Shown: piece after piece, positions 1 to 8,758 of the stretch
Numbering within the stretch: position 1 is the stretch's first letter
Layout of the letters: each line of letters opens with the position of its first letter
Source: Legionella sp.
Lineage (GTDB): Bacteria; Pseudomonadota; Gammaproteobacteria; Legionellales; Legionellaceae
DNA length: 64,000 nucleotides
NCBI GenBank assembly: GCA_013911415.1
Contig: JACETI010000004.1
Location: 124,001-188,000 of the forward strand
Direction: 5' to 3'
Position numbers and translations under genes: made by a program
Notes under the pieces: model-generated
Told to the model about the DNA's origin: nothing
What the model saw: only the letters and a program-made list of their open reading frames with translations
Database searches by the model: none

Positions 1-28
1 GGAAAGTTTTTATAAATTATCTAGGAAG

Positions 29-64
29 AAAATGAGTGTTCGCGAAAGCACCACTCATTTTTTT
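29..64 (+). terminator. Rho-independent terminator of an upstream plus-strand gene
   Basis: A perfect 10-bp stem (AAAATGAGTG with CACTCATTTT) encloses a 13-base loop and runs into seven T residues. The T run follows the stem on the plus strand, so it most likely ends a plus-strand gene left of the window. It also lies just past the stop of the minus-strand gene ending at 104, but is less T-rich in that direction. Confidence 0.75.
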
Positions 65-103
65 AGTTTGTGAAGGGTAATATGTCTGTTGCATCCAAAC
101 CAG

Positions 104-2158
104 TTAGGACATTTTAATTTTTTTAAGACCAATAGTGGGCCTATCATCGGCATTGGTACGACGCAAATTCATTGAGTGTTTATCCATGTGCCAGCTGCTG
201 AAAAAAGAAGGTTGATTCGTGGGGTTAATTAATTCAACGGTTAAAGGTTGTCTTTCGGCAAGGGCGTTAAGCATTGTTTCTTTAATCGACCGGTTCTTTT
301 GAACATGCTTGGCTTTTGTTAAGGTGGTGGCGTTTGCCGTAAAGGTCGCTTTCGCAGCGATGATGGCATCTAAATAGCCAGTATTATCACGGGTAATTTC
401 GGGGACTGCAGATAATTTGTTAAAGAAATTAAAGCAGAGTATTCGATTCGACACGCCTGAGTTAATGACTAAATTGAAAAGCTCTGTCAGAAACGCAATA
501 TTAGTAACTTTGTCATGGGTATTAAGGCTGTCTTTGATTTCCTCGATTATCGCTTTTGAATGAGATTGCCATTGTCGTACCGCATTGCTGACTTTTTTAT
601 TTTGCAGTTGTTCTTTAAAAGGGGTCAAAGGATTTTTTACAGTTGTATGAAGAGGATATTGTGCATGAAGGTTTGCAAGCTCTAGTTCAGGGGCAATTTT
701 AATTAAATACTTTAAGCATGCATTACGTTTGGCTTGGTTATAACGTAAGAATTTAGGGTTTTCTAAAAAGTGCTCGCTGTTATTTTCTCTTTCTTTTTGA
801 AGGAATTGCAGACTGTTATGCAAAGCCTCCATGTACTTCTTTTTCGTGGCCAATGTTAACTTTTTAATCGGAGATGTTTGCAAAATATTGTCCCAAAAAA
901 AGCTTACTTGCTTATAAAAAGACTGAGTAACCTGCAAGCTCAATTCAATAAATTCTTGCTTTTTGAGTGCCGCTATGGATGGAAGCATGTTACGAATATC
1001 TTCACGAGATAATGCTTTCGGGGATTCAATGATTTCATCGAAAGAAGATTCTTCTTCTATATTTTTTTTCACTTGAATCGAAGTGGAGAAAGAATTTTCT
1101 TGTTCAGAATCATTGAAAGAGCGATCCTCGTTATCATTGAGATTATCATCGTAACCTTCTTGATTTGATACTAAGGGATTCTGTTCAAGATCAACCGGCA
1201 TATTATTGATCATCGAATGGTTAGTAACCGTTTCTACTTCTATCAATTCTTCGATTTTTATTTCAATTTGCTCTTGAATATCAAAGATTTTTAATTGCAG
1301 TTCCTCTAAATGCTGATGCAGAGGGAGGAGATCTAATGAGAATAACTCATTTTCATTAAGGATGCTTTCTTCTGTTTTTAAATGAAAGGCTTTAATTTTG
1401 GTGTCGAATGTTTCTACAATCCCTTGACAGGCAGCACTGTTAATAAATTCGCTGTCTCTCCACTGTACATTTAAATTATTATTCTTACGAAGTTCTATCC
1501 ATTTTTTAGAAATTTGTAGATCTTTTAGCATGGAGACTTCTACCGTAAAAATCTCTAGATTTTTTTCTGCCTCATTAATTTTATGTTCATGTGCGTTGAG
1601 CAATTCGATTCTTTGTGCCTCAAGAGAATCAAGCTCCGCTTTGAATATTTTCAAATGGGATTGTTTTTCTTCGATAATTTTTTCTGTTTTTGCATAATCG
1701 CGTTCGATGTTTCTCAGAGTGGTCTGATACTCTTGGTACTGATCCTTAAGTACGGATTGTCGCTGTTCTTCCTCTTCTATTTGCTCATTCTCAGCGTCGC
1801 TAAGGTGTTTAGGAGTCTGGTATTCACTATTATATTTTGTTAAGAATTCCATGTGATTAATCGTCGGAGAGTCTTTAACTTGTTCGAGGTATTTTCTCGA
1901 AAGGCTCTTGGTGTTTGCCACAGAGTGTGCAAAAATTTGTAGTGCGATATCGTGATATCTATTTTGCGCTTCTTCAAAATACGTCTCAAATGCCTGAAAA
2001 GCCATTAAATAACCATTTTTTGCTACTTCTATTTCTCGTGTTTTTTGTCGAGAGAGTGTCTCGGCGTCTTTTTCAAGATCACCCTGGATCGTTAAAAGAG
2101 TCTGAGTAATGTTTTCAATTTTTTCTTTGAGCAAAATACTGGCGGCATTTTCTGACAT
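104..2158 (-). CDS. Large coiled-coil protein, candidate type IV effector
   Basis: The 684-residue protein belongs to no family I recognise. It is rich in Glu, Lys and Gln. Long heptad-like helical stretches are visible at about residues 5-60, 125-215 and 275-310. A low-complexity acidic linker (Asp, Glu, Asn, Ser) follows at about 320-375, then a mixed helical C-terminal half. There is no signal peptide, membrane segment or catalytic motif. The C-terminus is basic and polar, without the Glu-rich block common in Dot/Icm substrates. It stands alone, divergent from the ferritin-like gene, with no operon partner. Large coiled-coil proteins of this kind are common among Legionella and Coxiella effectors, so an effector role is reasonable by analogy only. 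A structural role is equally possible. Confidence 0.7.
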   Translation of the reverse strand: MSENAASILLKEKIENITQTLLTIQGDLEKDAETLSRQKTREIEVAKNGYLMAFQAFETYFEEAQNRYHDIALQIFAHSVANTKSLSRKYLEQVKDSPTINHMEFLTKYNSEYQTPKHLSDAENEQIEEEEQRQSVLKDQYQEYQTTLRNIERDYAKTEKIIEEKQSHLKIFKAELDSLEAQRIELLNAHEHKINEAEKNLEIFTVEVSMLKDLQISKKWIELRKNNNLNVQWRDSEFINSAACQGIVETFDTKIKAFHLKTEESILNENELFSLDLLPLHQHLEELQLKIFDIQEQIEIKIEELIEVETVTNHSMINNMPVDLEQNPLVSNQEGYDDNLNDNEDRSFNDSEQENSFSTSIQVKKNIEEESSFDEIIESPKALSREDIRNMLPSIAALKKQEFIELSLQVTQSFYKQVSFFWDNILQTSPIKKLTLATKKKYMEALHNSLQFLQKERENNSEHFLENPKFLRYNQAKRNACLKYLIKIAPELELANLHAQYPLHTTVKNPLTPFKEQLQNKKVSNAVRQWQSHSKAIIEEIKDSLNTHDKVTNIAFLTELFNLVINSGVSNRILCFNFFNKLSAVPEITRDNTGYLDAIIAAKATFTANATTLTKAKHVQKNRSIKETMLNALAERQPLTVELINPTNQPSFFSSWHMDKHSMNLRRTNADDRPTIGLKKIKMS

Positions 2159-2389
2159 GGCATAAGCTTATTGGAGAGGGGGCTATAGCATACAACATAA
2201 TGTTTAAAAAAGAAATTTTACAGTGGAAAAATTCTTTTTTTGGCGGGATTTAATTCAAAACGCATTCGGTTAAATTCGCATTTTAGAGCGAATGTATCTA
2301 GTTGTAAAATGCCTTAATTAATCGCAGTGCTGGAAAAATTCTTTAAATTTAATAAACTAAACAGCAGTTCCTAAGAAGAGTTGACTAAA

Positions 2390-2944
2390 ATGATAAAATC
2401 ACAATTTTTAATTGATCTCGAAGAAATTCAAAAGCAAGCACGACATAACTTGCATCAAGGTGCCGTAACAAGTCAATATGCACTTGATTTGGATACCGTT
2501 TATAGCATGTTGAACGCGGCATTAGCGACAGAAATTATTTGTACATTGCGTTACAAAAAGCATTATTTTAAAGCGATGGAGCTTGGTGCCTCAATTGCGT
2601 CACAGGAATTTTTAGAACATTCAAACCAAGAACAAGAACATGCAGATACCATTGCAGAGCGTATCGTGCAGTTGGGGGGCGAACCCGATTACAATCCCTC
2701 CCATATAGTCAGCCGTGCGCATGCAAACTATGTGGATTGTGGGACAGTCAAGGAAATGATCCGAGAAAACCTCATTGCAGAACGAATAGCAATCGATATC
2801 TATCGGAAGATGGTCCAATTTATCGGCGATGCTGATCCAACCACACGAAAAATCATTGAGACCATCCTTGCTGTTGAAGAAGAACATGCGGATGACTTGC
2901 TTGACCTGGCTGCAGAATATGATCTTTCTTTAGAGGAAGAATAA
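2390..2944 (+). CDS. Ferritin-like (bacterioferritin/Dps-type) di-iron protein
   Basis: A 184-residue four-helix-bundle protein of the ferritin-like superfamily, expected to oxidise and store iron or protect DNA from oxidative damage in the cytoplasm. Ligands expected of a di-iron centre are visible: Glu48 in helix 1, an ExxH motif at 81-84, a Glu in the third helix (about 130) and a second ExxH near 162-165. A TTG codon lies three codons upstream (2381), but the Shine-Dalgarno-like AAGAAGAG at 2373-2380 abuts it, whereas it is 9 bases from the ATG at 2390; I chose that ATG. The acidic tail is typical of bacterioferritin-like proteins. It is monocistronic. Iron storage rather than Dps-type DNA protection cannot be decided from sequence. 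Confidence 0.85.
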   Translation: MIKSQFLIDLEEIQKQARHNLHQGAVTSQYALDLDTVYSMLNAALATEIICTLRYKKHYFKAMELGASIASQEFLEHSNQEQEHADTIAERIVQLGGEPDYNPSHIVSRAHANYVDCGTVKEMIRENLIAERIAIDIYRKMVQFIGDADPTTRKIIETILAVEEEHADDLLDLAAEYDLSLEEE

Positions 2945-3031
2945 TTAAAGCTCTTTCTGATCGCTTGGCCTGATATGGCAGGTTGGCAAAGCAGCATTGA
3001 TGCGTTCTATCTATAATTCAATTCCCTGTTC

Positions 3032-3059
3032 AGAGATAGCTGCTATAGCGGCTATCTCT
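3032..3059. terminator. Stem-loop between convergent genes
   Basis: A perfect 9-bp stem (AGAGATAGC with GCTATCTCT) with a 10-base loop lies midway between the convergent ferritin-like and kinase genes. No T run follows on either strand, so it is at best a weak bidirectional terminator or an RNA-stabilising hairpin. Confidence 0.35.
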
Positions 3060-3111
3060 TCGACGGATTAAGGGGGTTAAACCTCAAAACCTTTGCTTAT
3101 GCAACTTGAAA

Positions 3112-4935
3112 TTAAGGCCCGCCTAAAAAATTCTTCTTGGTTATAACAGGCGTGGATTTTTTTTGTAATTTTAAGACGTCATTAATTTCCGGTATTAATT
3201 TGCCTTCTTCATTCATCAAATTTGTAGCTCTAAATGCTTGATATGTCCTCGAATTCTTTCCTCGTTTTTGATCTCTGACGACTTTTTCACATATTTCTAA
3301 AAAACTCATAGTTAGTGTATCTGCAGCAGTATTAAACGGCTTAAATAAAGAAAACTTTTTTGCTATGTCAGCTTTTACAAGATTTGAATAAGTTGTTATA
3401 AATGCAGGCGCATAAAGACGAAGAACTGCGTTCTTTTCCCTCAAGTCTTCGATATTTTCTGACGTAATACTCTCTTTACTGCGAATAACATTGGTTAAAA
3501 GCTCATCAATAAGAAGCATCTTATTTACGCTATCGAGATATTTAGAATCAATTTGTACTTTCTTATTATCTATTCGAATTTGTAGTAAATCTCGCATCAG
3601 GTTTTGTGGATGGTAGCGTTCCTGAGGGAGATCTTGTATCACTATTTCTTCATAAGTGGTATCTAAATACAACAAACGTGGATTTTTTTGGATATCGACA
3701 TTTGTAAATATTGAAGGAAATAAATCAAACTTCGGAGCACGCTGTCTCATTGCTGTAATAATTTTTTGGGGCATATATAAGACGCGTAGAAGGGCGAACC
3801 TATTTAAGGTAGATATAGTTTTGTCGAGCGATGATATCGGCAGGTAGTTAGCGGTGCCTTGCCGAGAATCCTCGGTTTCTGGTATGAGTGTTTTATCTCT
3901 TGAAAAGGCAAAGTCAATACATTGAATGCTTCCTTGTTCATTGATGGTTAAGTTACGGGGTTTAATATCTCGGTGATAGATAGGTAAGGCCTCAACGGCA
4001 CCGAGTACCCTGACAGACAATGAAAGCTTTTCATCTAAGCGAAAAGTATATTCTTCGGTGTGACGTTTAAGTAAATAGTCTCGAAAGTCTTCACCTAAGT
4101 AGGGAAAGAACATATACATTTTTTCATGTAGTTGTAAATGATTCGTTAAAAATCCAAGCTTGGTGGATACTTTAAATTCATTTGGGATAAGTTTTTTTCC
4201 GGAGTAATGTTTATAAACAATGTCTTTATCCTCTTTGCTAAATTTATTTTCTTGTTCTTGTACAGCGTCGAGATGATTTTGTGCTTTTATAAAATTCGAA
4301 TCATATCGATTTCCTCGTGCTTGTTCCTCCGCTCGCATAAGTGCTTTTTTTGCCTCAATAATGGCTTGAGCATTTATATAGATGTCATAGTGTATCTCCT
4401 TTGTTAAGGTAGGAAAATCGACTTTTTTTCTAACAAATGCTTGTTTATACTGATTGTTTGCTTCTTCAATGGTTTTCTCTCGATCTGGGCCTATGTTTTC
4501 TGCCGCGGATGCGAGATTGATCACCTTCTTCACTTGGGACATACCGCCGTTCAACAGTTTATCTTTAGGCGTATCTAGGCTCAGGTAAAAATTTGTCTTT
4601 TCCTGAGGATCAATGAGTGGGTGAGGGTTTGCTTTTAATAGGGTGCAAGGCAATTCATAAACCTGACCATGGAGCTCATAAAAACGTAATTTTGCACCTT
4701 CTTTTAAGGGCTTGCTTCTTTTAATTTTTCCAGACTTATCCTGAAATGCTTGCCGGGCAAAATCTAATAATTCATTGATAGTTGAAATTTTTTTTATTTT
4801 TTGAGGGATAACCTCTTCTTCTGTCAATTGCCGAATAGCGGGAAGATGCAAGCTTTCCGCTGTCAATTCTTGAAGAATAGAAACGTCGGAGGTCTCTATC
4901 GTGGAGGGATTTAAATCTTCAGATTTTCTGCGCAT
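3112..4935 (-). CDS. Eukaryotic-like Ser/Thr kinase, paralogue 1 (HRD intact, DFA for DFG)
   Basis: A 607-residue protein with a divergent protein kinase fold. A glycine-loop-like GGMSQVK is at 130-136, a beta-3 lysine candidate in VRKK at 168-171, the catalytic loop HRDIKPRN at 321-328 and IDFAF at 340-344 in the place of the magnesium-binding DFG (Asp341 kept, Gly replaced by Ala). About 140 residues of mostly helical insert separate beta-3 from the catalytic loop. The C-terminal 200 residues are conserved with the two neighbouring paralogues and match nothing I know. It has no signal peptide or membrane segment. It is the last of three tandem paralogues on the minus strand, with its own promoter-like leader at 4933-4974 and no clear Shine-Dalgarno. 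Such kinases in Legionellales are usually Dot/Icm effectors acting in the host; that role is inferred. Confidence 0.8.
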   Translation of the reverse strand: MRRKSEDLNPSTIETSDVSILQELTAESLHLPAIRQLTEEEVIPQKIKKISTINELLDFARQAFQDKSGKIKRSKPLKEGAKLRFYELHGQVYELPCTLLKANPHPLIDPQEKTNFYLSLDTPKDKLLNGGMSQVKKVINLASAAENIGPDREKTIEEANNQYKQAFVRKKVDFPTLTKEIHYDIYINAQAIIEAKKALMRAEEQARGNRYDSNFIKAQNHLDAVQEQENKFSKEDKDIVYKHYSGKKLIPNEFKVSTKLGFLTNHLQLHEKMYMFFPYLGEDFRDYLLKRHTEEYTFRLDEKLSLSVRVLGAVEALPIYHRDIKPRNLTINEQGSIQCIDFAFSRDKTLIPETEDSRQGTANYLPISSLDKTISTLNRFALLRVLYMPQKIITAMRQRAPKFDLFPSIFTNVDIQKNPRLLYLDTTYEEIVIQDLPQERYHPQNLMRDLLQIRIDNKKVQIDSKYLDSVNKMLLIDELLTNVIRSKESITSENIEDLREKNAVLRLYAPAFITTYSNLVKADIAKKFSLFKPFNTAADTLTMSFLEICEKVVRDQKRGKNSRTYQAFRATNLMNEEGKLIPEINDVLKLQKKSTPVITKKNFLGGP

Positions 4936-4974
4936 GATTAACTAAATAAAATAATTTGTAAAATTATAGTACAA
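4933..4974 (-). promoter_or_regulatory. Conserved AT-rich promoter and leader of kinase paralogue 1
   Basis: Read on the minus strand, the 42 bases ending in the start codon match the leader of paralogue 2 (6844-6885) at 35 of 42 positions, without gaps. They contain an exact TATAAT -10 (4963-4968) and an inverted repeat ATAATT-N5-AATTAT. No Shine-Dalgarno is present. No good -35 box is seen. Confidence 0.55.
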
Positions 4975-5037
4975 TTTATTTAAAATAATTCATATTGGGT
5001 ATTTATGAATAATTTGGCAGGTGCTGCCCGCCGATAA

Positions 5038-6846
5038 TTAGATGCGTAAGGAATGAACGCTAGGACAATGGGTGTTGACGAAACTGACAGTGGCTTGTTT
5101 TAGCTGTCGTATTTTATCAATCTCTGGAATTAACTGCCCAGCTTTGTTAATGAGCTTAGCAGCGACAAAGGCGCGATAAGTTCTCGAGTTATTACCGCTT
5201 TTTTTATCGTTCACTGCTTTTTCACAAAGTTCTAAAAAACTATTATCCAGAGTCCCTTGCGCGGTATTGAAATGTTTAAAGATAAAAAACTTTTTTTGAG
5301 TATCTGCTGTAAGAAGGCGTACATAGGCTTTTAGAAAAAGCGGGGCATAAACACGCAGAATATCGTTTTTTTGTATTAAATCAGCAATGTTTTGAGGAGT
5401 AATTGCCTTATCCTTGTGCTGAACCACGTTGGTTAAAAGCTCATTTATGAGAAGCATATCTTGTGGCGTTTGCAAAAACTTAGGGTCAAGGGTTAACCGC
5501 TTTCGTTCGATTCGTCTTTGCAGAAAAGCTCGCATGAGCGTCAGTGGATCGCAAGCGTTCTGCTCTGTAATATCATTTATGATGGATTCGTCGTACTTTG
5601 TATTCAAGAAAGACAAGCCATAATTCTTTATGTCGTTCGTAGTAAAGATCGAATATAAATCCTCCGTATTCTCAGCGCCGTTCTTTGTGGTAATGATCTT
5701 AGGCATGTATAAAACCCGCATCAAAGCAAATCTGTCTAATGCGACAAGATTTTTACCGCGGGGTTTTGCTGGTAAATAGCAAGAAGTGCCATCTGTTGAC
5801 TGCGCAACGTTACCGGACTGTTTCTTAGCACTTGATAAAGCAAAATCAATACAATGAACAACACCTTGTGCATCGATCACTAAGTTTTCTGGTTTAATAT
5901 CTCGGTGATAAACAGCTAAATTGTTGACAGCGAAAGCGACTTTAATCGCTAAAGCTAGTTTCTCATCGAAAGAAAATGCATCCGTTATGCGGTAACGTTT
6001 TTGTAAGTACTCTCTTAAATTTTCACCTTTATCACAAAAGAACAGGTACATGGCATTTTTCAGTTGTAATTGGCCTGTAAGGTGTGGAGATCGAAGAATT
6101 TCACCCTTAATCTGATCAGCTGCTTGCAGGTGCTTATCGACATTTTCTTTTTCCTTATCAACAAAAAGCTTTTGCGTGTCTTGTAAGTCGGTAAGTATTT
6201 GTTGGAGTTCTGTCACGCTTGATTGAGGGGCTTTTTCGCTTAAAAGCGCTTTGATCTTCTTTTGTATTTGGCCTATTTGTTCCTTGTTTTCTAAAAAGCT
6301 TTGTTGGTCTTGATCGAGCTCATGGTAAGTAATTTTTTTTCTGATACAAGCTTCTGTACACTGAGTAATTGCTTCTTGTATCGGCATCGTCGGATGTGCA
6401 CTGCTTACTAATTTTTCGAGCTCGATAACTTTTTTCACCTTTGACATGCTGCCTTGAGCAATTGGGTGGCTATTATCAAGCACAAGATAAATAGGTGCGC
6501 TTTGGTTGAAATTTTTAAGGGGATGGGAGCCTGCTTTAATAAGTGTGTAGGGTAATGCATAGATTTGATTGTCTATTTCGTAGAAACGCGATTGACCATA
6601 TACTTTGGTTTGACTTTTTTTCAATTTTCCAAAATCATCTTGGAATGCTTTTTCAGCGAATGCCTGTAGCTCTTGTAAGGTTACTAATTTGTGAATAGGT
6701 TGATTGCAATCGCGTACGTCCACTTCTGTCAGCTGCCGAATAGCTGGCAAAGGCATCTGAGCTTGGGTGATATAAATTGAAGAAGGGGTTTGAGTTACCA
6801 TAACCGGTTGTATGATATCGTCTTTATCTTCAGATTTCTTACGCAT
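5038..6846 (-). CDS. Eukaryotic-like Ser/Thr kinase, paralogue 2 (HRD intact, DFA for DFG)
   Basis: A 602-residue paralogue of the proteins at 3112-4935 and 6886-8511. GSMSKVK is at 132-138, the beta-3 lysine pair in IRKK at 168-171, the catalytic loop HRDIKPEN at 314-321 and IDFA at 333-336 (Asp334 kept, Gly of DFG replaced by Ala). A 60-residue helical, Gln- and Glu-rich stretch around 185-245 sits in the insert before the catalytic loop. The C-terminal domain (about 400-585) is shared by all three proteins. Retention of HRD Asp, Lys and Asn and of the metal-binding Asp suggests it may be catalytic. Its upstream gap is only 39 bp, almost all of it the conserved leader, so it probably has its own start of transcription. 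A role as a translocated effector is inferred from family habit. Confidence 0.8.
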   Translation of the reverse strand: MRKKSEDKDDIIQPVMVTQTPSSIYITQAQMPLPAIRQLTEVDVRDCNQPIHKLVTLQELQAFAEKAFQDDFGKLKKSQTKVYGQSRFYEIDNQIYALPYTLIKAGSHPLKNFNQSAPIYLVLDNSHPIAQGSMSKVKKVIELEKLVSSAHPTMPIQEAITQCTEACIRKKITYHELDQDQQSFLENKEQIGQIQKKIKALLSEKAPQSSVTELQQILTDLQDTQKLFVDKEKENVDKHLQAADQIKGEILRSPHLTGQLQLKNAMYLFFCDKGENLREYLQKRYRITDAFSFDEKLALAIKVAFAVNNLAVYHRDIKPENLVIDAQGVVHCIDFALSSAKKQSGNVAQSTDGTSCYLPAKPRGKNLVALDRFALMRVLYMPKIITTKNGAENTEDLYSIFTTNDIKNYGLSFLNTKYDESIINDITEQNACDPLTLMRAFLQRRIERKRLTLDPKFLQTPQDMLLINELLTNVVQHKDKAITPQNIADLIQKNDILRVYAPLFLKAYVRLLTADTQKKFFIFKHFNTAQGTLDNSFLELCEKAVNDKKSGNNSRTYRAFVAAKLINKAGQLIPEIDKIRQLKQATVSFVNTHCPSVHSLRI

Positions 6847-6885
6847 AATTAAACAAATTAAATAATTTGTATAATTTTAGCACAA
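6844..6885 (-). promoter_or_regulatory. Conserved promoter and leader of kinase paralogue 2
   Basis: This fills the whole 39-bp gap between paralogues 3 and 2 plus the start codon. It is nearly identical to the leader at 4933-4974. The -10 is TAAAAT instead of TATAAT, and there is again no Shine-Dalgarno. Confidence 0.5.
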
Positions 6886-8511
6886 TTACATAGCCGGTGC
6901 TGAGACGAGAGAAAGGCGGTCGGTAGTCGTGATAAAAGAAGTCTGTTGAGACTTTAGCAGTTCCTCAAGACGGAGTGTGAGCTTTCCATCAACTAACCAT
7001 CCTTCCTTTTTAAAAACCCTGACAGTTCTCGAGTCTTTGCCTCGGGTCACTTCCTGTACTGCCTTTTTAGCGAGTTCGAAGAAGTTTTTGTGTAACGTCG
7101 AGCGAGAGGTATTAAAGAAAGAGAGCAAAGGGAGTTTTTTTAGAGAATCTTCTTTCAAGAGCGTTTTATACACCTGTGTGAACCTTTCCTTTTTTAAATA
7201 AAGCTCATTTTTTAGGTTTAGATGGGTAAGGTTTTCACGGTTAATGAGGTCATTGTTTTGAACCACGTTGCTCAATATATCGTTAATTAATAGCATTGAT
7301 TGGTAATTATCTAAAAGTGCTGGGTCAATGCGTATGTTGCGTCTTGCGCTTCTTTTCTTAATAAGAAATTGCATCAGAGCAAGTGGGGTGGGAGTAGAGG
7401 GCTCAAACTTTTGCAGCGTTGCCCGGTCATCAGCGGTATCAATAAAGGTCAAGCCTTCCTTGTATACATCTTTTTTATTGAAGATTGAATAGGCATGATC
7501 GGTATATACCCTATCCTCTTTAAAAGTATTAACCAGTGAAGGGATGTATAGAACTCGCATTAAAGCAAATATATCTAAGCTCTTCCTTGGTTGGTTTTTG
7601 GGGTGGCTAGGCAAATAGAAGGCAGTGCCCTGGACTGAGAGTAATACTTTATTCAACCCAGTGCCTGAAAAACCAAAATCGATACAGTTAACGACTCCAT
7701 CTTCGTCCATGACAAGGTTGGCCGGTTTAATGTCACCTAGATAGATATTTTTTTCATGTATTGCTGCAATCGCAGCTACCGTTTTAATAGCTAGGGTGTA
7801 TTTTCCATCCAGAGTAGGTGGATACCAGGAACGATCTCGCTCACGCAGTATTTGCTCTAAATTTTTGCCTCTAAATCGAGAGAGCATATACATTTTGTTA
7901 TGCCTTATACATTTTCCTGCGAGAAAACCAAGCGTTTCTGCTATCTGGGCTTCGTGTTCAAAGGCTTTCTTTCTAGCAACATAAGCCTTGGCTTGTTCGG
8001 GAGGAGGTTGCTGTAACGAGATGGCTGCTTCTTTTCGTAGTGAACAGGCGTCATAATGTTTTTTTATGCAGGCATTATCGGTATGATTTTGGTCTGCAAC
8101 CGTGTCTCCCGTTTCTGAGATCACGCCCATTTGTTTGAGCAGATGATTGGTATCCTCATCGATTAACGGCAGCTTGATTTTCTTTTGAACATAGAGCCCG
8201 CCATCTTTAGCAGTTAGCATTTTCACTTGAGACATCGCACCTTTGGGTAAGGCGTTCTTTGCTGTTTTCTTTTCAACAAGGTAAACGTTCCCAGCGATCT
8301 TAAAAAAGCTATTGGGGATTATATATTCAGTGCCGTTAAGCTCATATAAACGACGTGTTTTGGAGGATTTGGAAGGGACGGTTTTTGTTATTTTTCCATG
8401 GAATGTCTCGTTTAGCATCCGTTCAGCAAAATCCCAAGCATCTGCTTGACTCAAGTGTTTGATTTTTGCTGATAACAGTGTGGTTCTTTCTTGAGGTGCT
8501 TTTGGCTTCAT
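6886..8511 (-). CDS. Eukaryotic-like kinase paralogue 3 (HRD changed to LGD, DFG intact)
   Basis: A 541-residue paralogue with the reverse pattern of changes from its neighbours. The catalytic loop reads LGDIKPAN at 258-265 (His and Arg of HRD lost, Asp260, Lys262 and Asn265 kept) and DFG is intact at 278-280. GAMSQVK is at 91-97 and VQKK at 108-111. The frame is open up to an ATG at 8643. I chose 8511 because the protein then aligns with the paralogues from its first residues, and the bases before it are AT-rich with no Shine-Dalgarno, as before the other two. The 44 extra residues of the longer form are hydrophobic and unlike the family. Activity is possible because the metal and base residues are kept, but a regulatory or pseudokinase role is also possible. 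Confidence 0.75.
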   Translation of the reverse strand: MKPKAPQERTTLLSAKIKHLSQADAWDFAERMLNETFHGKITKTVPSKSSKTRRLYELNGTEYIIPNSFFKIAGNVYLVEKKTAKNALPKGAMSQVKMLTAKDGGLYVQKKIKLPLIDEDTNHLLKQMGVISETGDTVADQNHTDNACIKKHYDACSLRKEAAISLQQPPPEQAKAYVARKKAFEHEAQIAETLGFLAGKCIRHNKMYMLSRFRGKNLEQILRERDRSWYPPTLDGKYTLAIKTVAAIAAIHEKNIYLGDIKPANLVMDEDGVVNCIDFGFSGTGLNKVLLSVQGTAFYLPSHPKNQPRKSLDIFALMRVLYIPSLVNTFKEDRVYTDHAYSIFNKKDVYKEGLTFIDTADDRATLQKFEPSTPTPLALMQFLIKKRSARRNIRIDPALLDNYQSMLLINDILSNVVQNNDLINRENLTHLNLKNELYLKKERFTQVYKTLLKEDSLKKLPLLSFFNTSRSTLHKNFFELAKKAVQEVTRGKDSRTVRVFKKEGWLVDGKLTLRLEELLKSQQTSFITTTDRLSLVSAPAM

Positions 8512-8758
8512 AATAGAAAAATAAAATCTAGGTGCGTATGTTAACAATAAAAAATCAAACCAGTGCTTCATTATTATAAAAGGAATGTTTCTGTAATTAA
8601 GGGATGATAAATGTCCTATTGTAACAGATTCGATGTAACGCATTCTTTATTGAGCCGAGACAAAACCTACTTTTTTAATCTTTTGATGATGTTGATTCAA
8701 TCCTATTTACCGGCGGAGCCGTCAGCGGCAAGCGCTACTAAAATTATCGCTCGTTTCC

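Noticed and set aside
4936-5037. PmrA box in front of the kinase genes
   Set aside because: The leaders are AT-rich with TTAA-like words, but I could not find the tandem CTTAATATT pattern with the right spacing.
8512-8643. 44-residue N-terminal extension of kinase paralogue 3
   Set aside because: It has no counterpart in the paralogues and no Shine-Dalgarno; the ATG at 8511 gives a start that aligns with them.
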